In this document: positions 30,311 to 32,655 of the stretch, piece by piece | Numbering within the stretch: the stretch's first letter is position 1 | Layout of the letters: every line of letters starts with the position of its first letter | Assembly (NCBI GenBank): GCA_027334715.1 | Contig: DAHWUG010000002.1 | Location: forward strand, 64,977 to 97,631 | Direction: 5' to 3' | Length of the DNA stretch: 32,655 bases | From: Nanobdellota archaeon | GTDB taxonomy: Archaea; Nanobdellota; Nanobdellia; Pacearchaeales; GW2011-AR1 | Program-made: the position numbers and the translations under genes | Notes under the pieces: model-generated | The model's database searches: none | What the model saw: only the letters and a program-made list of their open reading frames with translations | What the model was told of the DNA's origin: nothing

Positions 30311-30325
30311 GAAAGGTTTATAAAT
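30311..30325 (+). promoter_or_regulatory. Strong BRE/TATA promoter of the 16S transcription unit
   Basis: GAAAGG (30311-30316, BRE-like) followed by TTTATAAAT (30317-30325) is the best promoter in the window by eye. Initiation is expected near 30346, giving a ~300-nt leader before the 16S. The leader contains the 5' arm of the processing stem, which supports this as the real rRNA promoter rather than the A+T-rich run near 30603. Confidence 0.7.
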
Positions 30326-30345
30326 GAAAAAAGTTCTAATTTCTT

Positions 30346-30647
30346 GTTAACTAAGATGAGTGCCTTACAAATGTGCATACTAACTAAGTTTAACTTTAGG
30401 ACAGCCTGCATTAAGGTATGAAGTATGTAGAAGCAGTCATTTAGTTGTAATTCTTTTATAGATTCATTAAAATTTGAGACAGCCAATAGTAAGGATGCGT
30501 TTATCAACGGTAAATTAAAAACTGAAGAGTAAACGCGAATGTGTGAAGTGTTCGTTTCTTACCAAATAATAAATAACGAACGCGGAATTGATTTAGTTCA
30601 AAATTATATTATAAATAAAATCTTGAAAAATAAATATGAGATTCTTG
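30346..30647 (+). other. 16S rRNA leader (5' ETS) with repeats and hairpins
   Basis: A ~300-nt stretch without a credible gene. It holds the 5' processing arm (30418-30494). A motif GACAGCC-N5-TAAGG occurs twice, 78 nt apart (30400 and 30478). TAACTAAG also occurs twice (30348 and 30381). Two hairpins follow: GCGTTTA/TAAACGC (30497-30503 with 30530-30536) and GTTCGTT/AACGAAC (30550-30556 with 30575-30581). The ORFs the track shows here are poor and overlap these structures. Confidence 0.55.
30418..30494 (+). other. 5' arm of the pre-16S processing stem
   Basis: These segments are complementary, in order, to the trailer after 16S: ATGA, GTATGTAGAAG (11 nt), TAATTC, CATTAA, TTTGA, GCCAAT and TAAGG. 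Around GCCA (30482-30485), an ACA bulge on this side and an AAT bulge on the other make a 3-4-3 bulge-helix-bulge-like core, the site archaeal splicing endonuclease cuts when maturing 16S. The flanking helices are imperfect. Confidence 0.65.
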
Positions 30648-32092
30648 AATCCAGTTGATCCTGCTGGCGGCTGCGGCTCTCTGGTTTGCACTTAGACATG
30701 CAAGTTCTTTCATTTAGCAATAGGTGGAAAGCGAACTGCTCAGTAACACGTAGCTAACCTGCCCTTAAGTCGATGATAACCTCGGGAAACTGAGACTAAA
30801 AATCGATAGAAGACATACCCTGGAAAGATTTGTCTTTGAAATTCGTGCTTAAGGATGGGGCTGCGGCGGATTAGGTAGTTGGCGGGGTAATAGCCCACCA
30901 AGCCTTTGATCCGTAAGGGCTCTTAGCGGAGAGGCCCTGAGAGGGAATCTGAGACACTATTCCCAGCCCTACGGGGTGCAGCAGTTAGGAATCATTTGCA
31001 ATGCGCGAAAGCGTGACAATTTGAACCAGAGTGCTTCTCACTTGAGAAGCTTTTGCCAAATGTAAAAAGTTTGGCGAATAAGGACTGGGTAAGACGGGTG
31101 CCAGCCGCCGCGGTAATACCCGCGGTCCAAGTCGCAGCCATCTTTATTGGGTCTAAAACATCCGTAGCTTGCCTGATAAGTTCCTCGTGAAATCTTATCT
31201 CTTAAGGATAAGGCGTGCGAGGAGTACTGCCAGGCTAGAGACCGGAAGACGTAGGAAGTACGTTCGAAGTAGCGGTAAAATGCGTTAATCTCGGACGGAC
31301 TCACAACAGCGAAGGCATCCTACGAGGACGGTTCTGACTGTAAGGGATGAAGGCTAGGGGCGCAAAGTGGATTAGATACCCATGTAGTCCTAGCAGTAAA
31401 CACTGCACACTAAACATTAGTACCTCCTCGAGAGGTATTGGTGCTGTAGAGAAGTCGAAGAGTGTGCTACCTGGGAAGTATAGCCGCAAGGCCGAAACTT
31501 AAAGGAATTGGCGGGGAGACACTACAACGGGTGACGCGTGCGGTTCAATTAGATTCTACACCGTGAACCTCACCAGGACCGACAGCAGAATGAAGGTCAG
31601 TCTAAAGGGCTTACCTGACACGCTGAGAGGAGTTGCATGGCCGACGTCAGCCTGTGTCGTGAGATGACCTGTTAAATCAGGTAACAGGCAAGACCCACAT
31701 GTATATTTACTATGCGTACAATATACAGATCGCCTTGGTAACATGGATGAAAGTGTGGGCTACGTTAGGTGAGTACAGCCTGAATGCCCTGGGCGACACG
31801 CGCGCGTCAATGGTGGACACAGTGGGATGCAACTCCGAAAGGAGAAGCTAACCTCATAAAATCCATCTCAGTCCAGATTGAGGCTTGCAATTCAGCCTCA
31901 TGACGCTGGAATCCGTAGTAATCGTTTGTTAGCAGCGAACGGTGAATACGTCACTGTCTCTTGCACTCACTGCCCGTCAAACCAACCAAGTTATGCTATG
32001 GTGAAACGAGTTTTCGGAGAACCTTAGTATGGTGAGGTAGGTTAAGTCGTCACAAGGTATCTGTAGGGGAACCTGCAGATGGATCACCTCCT
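30648..32092 (+). rRNA. rrs: 16S ribosomal RNA
   Basis: About 1445 nt, complete. It begins near TCCAGTTGATCCTGCTGG, contains the 530 loop (GTGCCAGCCGCCGCGGTAA), the 340-region CCCTACGGGGTGCAGCAG, AAAGGAATTGGCGGGGAG, and ends GGATCACCTCCT with the anti-Shine-Dalgarno. It is divergent at strongly conserved places: ACTCACTGCCCGTC where ACACACCGCCCGTC is normal, and AAGTCGTCACAAGG where AAGTCGTAACAAGG is normal. A1492, A1493 and the 530 loop are intact, so it looks functional. Ends are accurate to about 5 nt. No intron or large insertion is seen. Confidence 0.96.
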
Positions 32093-32114
32093 AAAATTTT
32101 TAAATAAAATTTTA

Positions 32115-32191
32115 CCTTATGAAAATTGGCATCAAAAATATTAATGCAAGATGAATTAGCTTTACAGCGAGATTCTTCTACATACACTCAT
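32115..32191 (+). other. 3' arm of the pre-16S processing stem
   Basis: CCTTA, ATTGGC, TCAAA, TTAATG, GAATTA, CTTCTACATAC and TCAT occur here in the exact reverse order of their complements in the 16S leader. The bulge AAT-TGGC (32125-32130) is the partner of ACA-GCCA upstream. The arm ends 15 nt before the tRNA-Ala TATA box, closing the 16S unit. Confidence 0.65.
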
Positions 32192-32205
32192 CTAGTTCGG
32201 AAAAG

Positions 32206-32215
32206 TTTTAAAAAA
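32206..32215 (+). promoter_or_regulatory. TATA box of tRNA-Ala
   Basis: TTTTAAAAAA, preceded by a BRE-like CGGAAAAG, is centred ~29 nt before the tRNA 5' end. The tRNA therefore seems able to be transcribed independently of the 16S unit. Confidence 0.6.
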
Positions 32216-32238
32216 CTACTTCGGCTCAGAAGTGCAAC

Positions 32239-32310
32239 GGGCCTGTAGTCCAATGGTTAGAATACCTCGTTTGCACCGAGGAGTTCCGGGTTCGATTCCC
32301 GGCAGGTCCA
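32239..32310 (+). tRNA. tRNA-Ala (anticodon UGC)
   Basis: A 72-nt cloverleaf. The acceptor stem GGGCCTG/CAGGTCC contains the G3-U70 pair that identifies alanine tRNA, with discriminator A73 at 32310. The anticodon arm is CCTCG-TTTGCAC-CGAGG (anticodon TGC). The T arm is CCGGG-TTCGATT-CCCGG. The variable loop has 4 nt. The D stem is weak, with a G-U pair and one C-A mismatch, and residue 15 is A (A15-U48 Levitt pair). CCA is not encoded (TTC follows), so the CCA-adding enzyme is required. tRNA-Ala next to 16S is common in archaea, usually followed by 23S. Confidence 0.95.
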
Positions 32311-32412
32311 TTCGGATTTATTCGAGTGTGAAAAAGTGCATTGCTTTCTGAACAGGATTAGTTAACAAACAAATATGAATTTCAGTCACAAGATTGAAAG
32401 GATAGAAACAAA

Positions 32413-32607
32413 ATGACAATGAACAAACTAGAAAAAATGTTATTGACAGAAGCAATAATTGGAATAGCTTTAGGAGTTACTGGAGCTACTATTAATAACA
32501 AATATCTTGAATATGCCGGTATTGTAGTATTAGGCGGTTCAGTTGGTTATGCTATTGCAAAACCATCCGACGTATTTTACAAAGATAAAACAGATAAAGA
32601 AAATTAA
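32413..32607 (+). CDS. Small two-helix membrane protein downstream of tRNA-Ala
   Basis: A 64-aa protein with two hydrophobic segments: LTEAIIGIALGVTGATI and LEYAGIVVLGGSVGYAIA, separated by NNKY, and a charged tail (KDKTDKEN). ATGs at codons 1 and 3 (MTMNK) are both possible; a GG-containing AAAGGAT lies ~13 nt upstream of the first. It sits where the 16S-23S spacer would be in a linked operon. After it (32608-32655) nothing recognisable is seen. Function unknown. Confidence 0.55.
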   Translation: MTMNKLEKMLLTEAIIGIALGVTGATINNKYLEYAGIVVLGGSVGYAIAKPSDVFYKDKTDKEN

Positions 32608-32655
32608 CAAATCATATTCACTTTATGTGAAACGTGGTGCCTGAAGAGATTTCAG

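Noticed and set aside
30142-30507. 121-aa and 77-aa ORFs around the 16S leader
   Set aside because: They overlap the 96-aa gene, the rRNA promoter and the processing-stem arm, and have no start signals.
30601-30620. A second TATA-like run just before 16S
   Set aside because: Initiation from it would fall near or inside mature 16S and would miss the leader arm of the processing stem; the sequence is general A+T-richness.
30346-30647. Separate RNA gene (RNase P RNA, SRP RNA or C/D box sRNA) in the 16S leader
   Set aside because: No SRP or RNase P signature was found, and no convincing C and D box pair; pairing with the 16S trailer explains much of the region better.
31038-31744. Minus-strand ORFs of 62-88 aa
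   Set aside because: They lie inside the 16S rRNA gene.
1-32655. CRISPR arrays, insertion sequences, integrases or prophage
   Set aside because: No regularly spaced direct repeats, transposase or integrase motifs were seen on either strand.

Overview
The window is A+T-rich archaeal DNA. It carries an archaeal-type 16S rRNA gene, tRNA-Ala without an encoded CCA, a 20S proteasome (alpha and beta), an archaeal exosome (Rrp4, Rrp41, Rrp42), SBDS, RpoK, Rad50-Mre11, aCPSF1 (FttA) and archaeal RNase J. Tight gene packing, many apparently leaderless genes with a TATA box about 25 nt before the ATG, a very divergent 16S and a 16S apparently not linked to 23S suggest a DPANN archaeon of the Woesearchaeota/Pacearchaeota/Nanoarchaeota type. 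That placement is inferred from gene style; no tree was run.

Layout. 2-5041 (+): 3' part of a surface protein with a PKD domain; an Era-like GTPase, a DUF2073-type protein and a zinc-ribbon protein (the archaeal vesiculation cluster ArvABC/OapBC as I recall it); then the class I CCA-adding enzyme. A frameshifted small gene lies antisense at 2977-3145. 5016-11674 (-): two tandem FHA proteins behind a membrane protein; an operon of small unknown proteins around a TrmB-like regulator, ending in a 42-aa gene missing from the ORF track; a presenilin-like protease; aCPSF1; proteasome beta. 11832-13634 (+): PepF-like M3 peptidase. 13655-16893 (-): mre11-rad50, with a 26-nt palindrome upstream. 17029-17234 (+): second frameshifted small gene. 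17221-19035 (-): a membrane protein and RNase J. 19105-27714 (+): Pop5, a C39-like papain-fold protein, proteasome alpha, SBDS, exosome genes, rpoK, enolase, FMN reductase, ribosomal protein S2. Several small uncharacterised ORFs sit exactly in the junctions of the exosome operon. 27717-29901 (-): DedA-like protein, a membrane protein, a stand-alone LigD-type 3'-phosphoesterase, a GNAT and a zinc-ribbon protein. 30000-30290 (+): small secreted or membrane protein. 30311 to the end (+): 16S transcription unit, tRNA-Ala with its own promoter, and a small membrane protein.

How it fits together. Most of the window is an RNA-processing, RNA-decay and protein-turnover hub: 3'-5' exosome, 5'-3' RNase J, termination nuclease aCPSF1, an RNase P subunit, CCA enzyme, and both proteasome subunits. 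Less familiar parts are the FHA cassette, the TrmB small-protein operon, the junction ORFs of the exosome operon, and the phosphoesterase/GNAT/DedA cluster.

The strongest direct sequence observations are two. First, a long-range pairing between the 16S leader (30418-30494) and trailer (32115-32191) contains a bulge-helix-bulge-like core. Second, the 16S has substitutions at positions that are normally nearly invariant (equivalents of E. coli 1396, 1400 and 1499), which fall in standard survey-primer sites.
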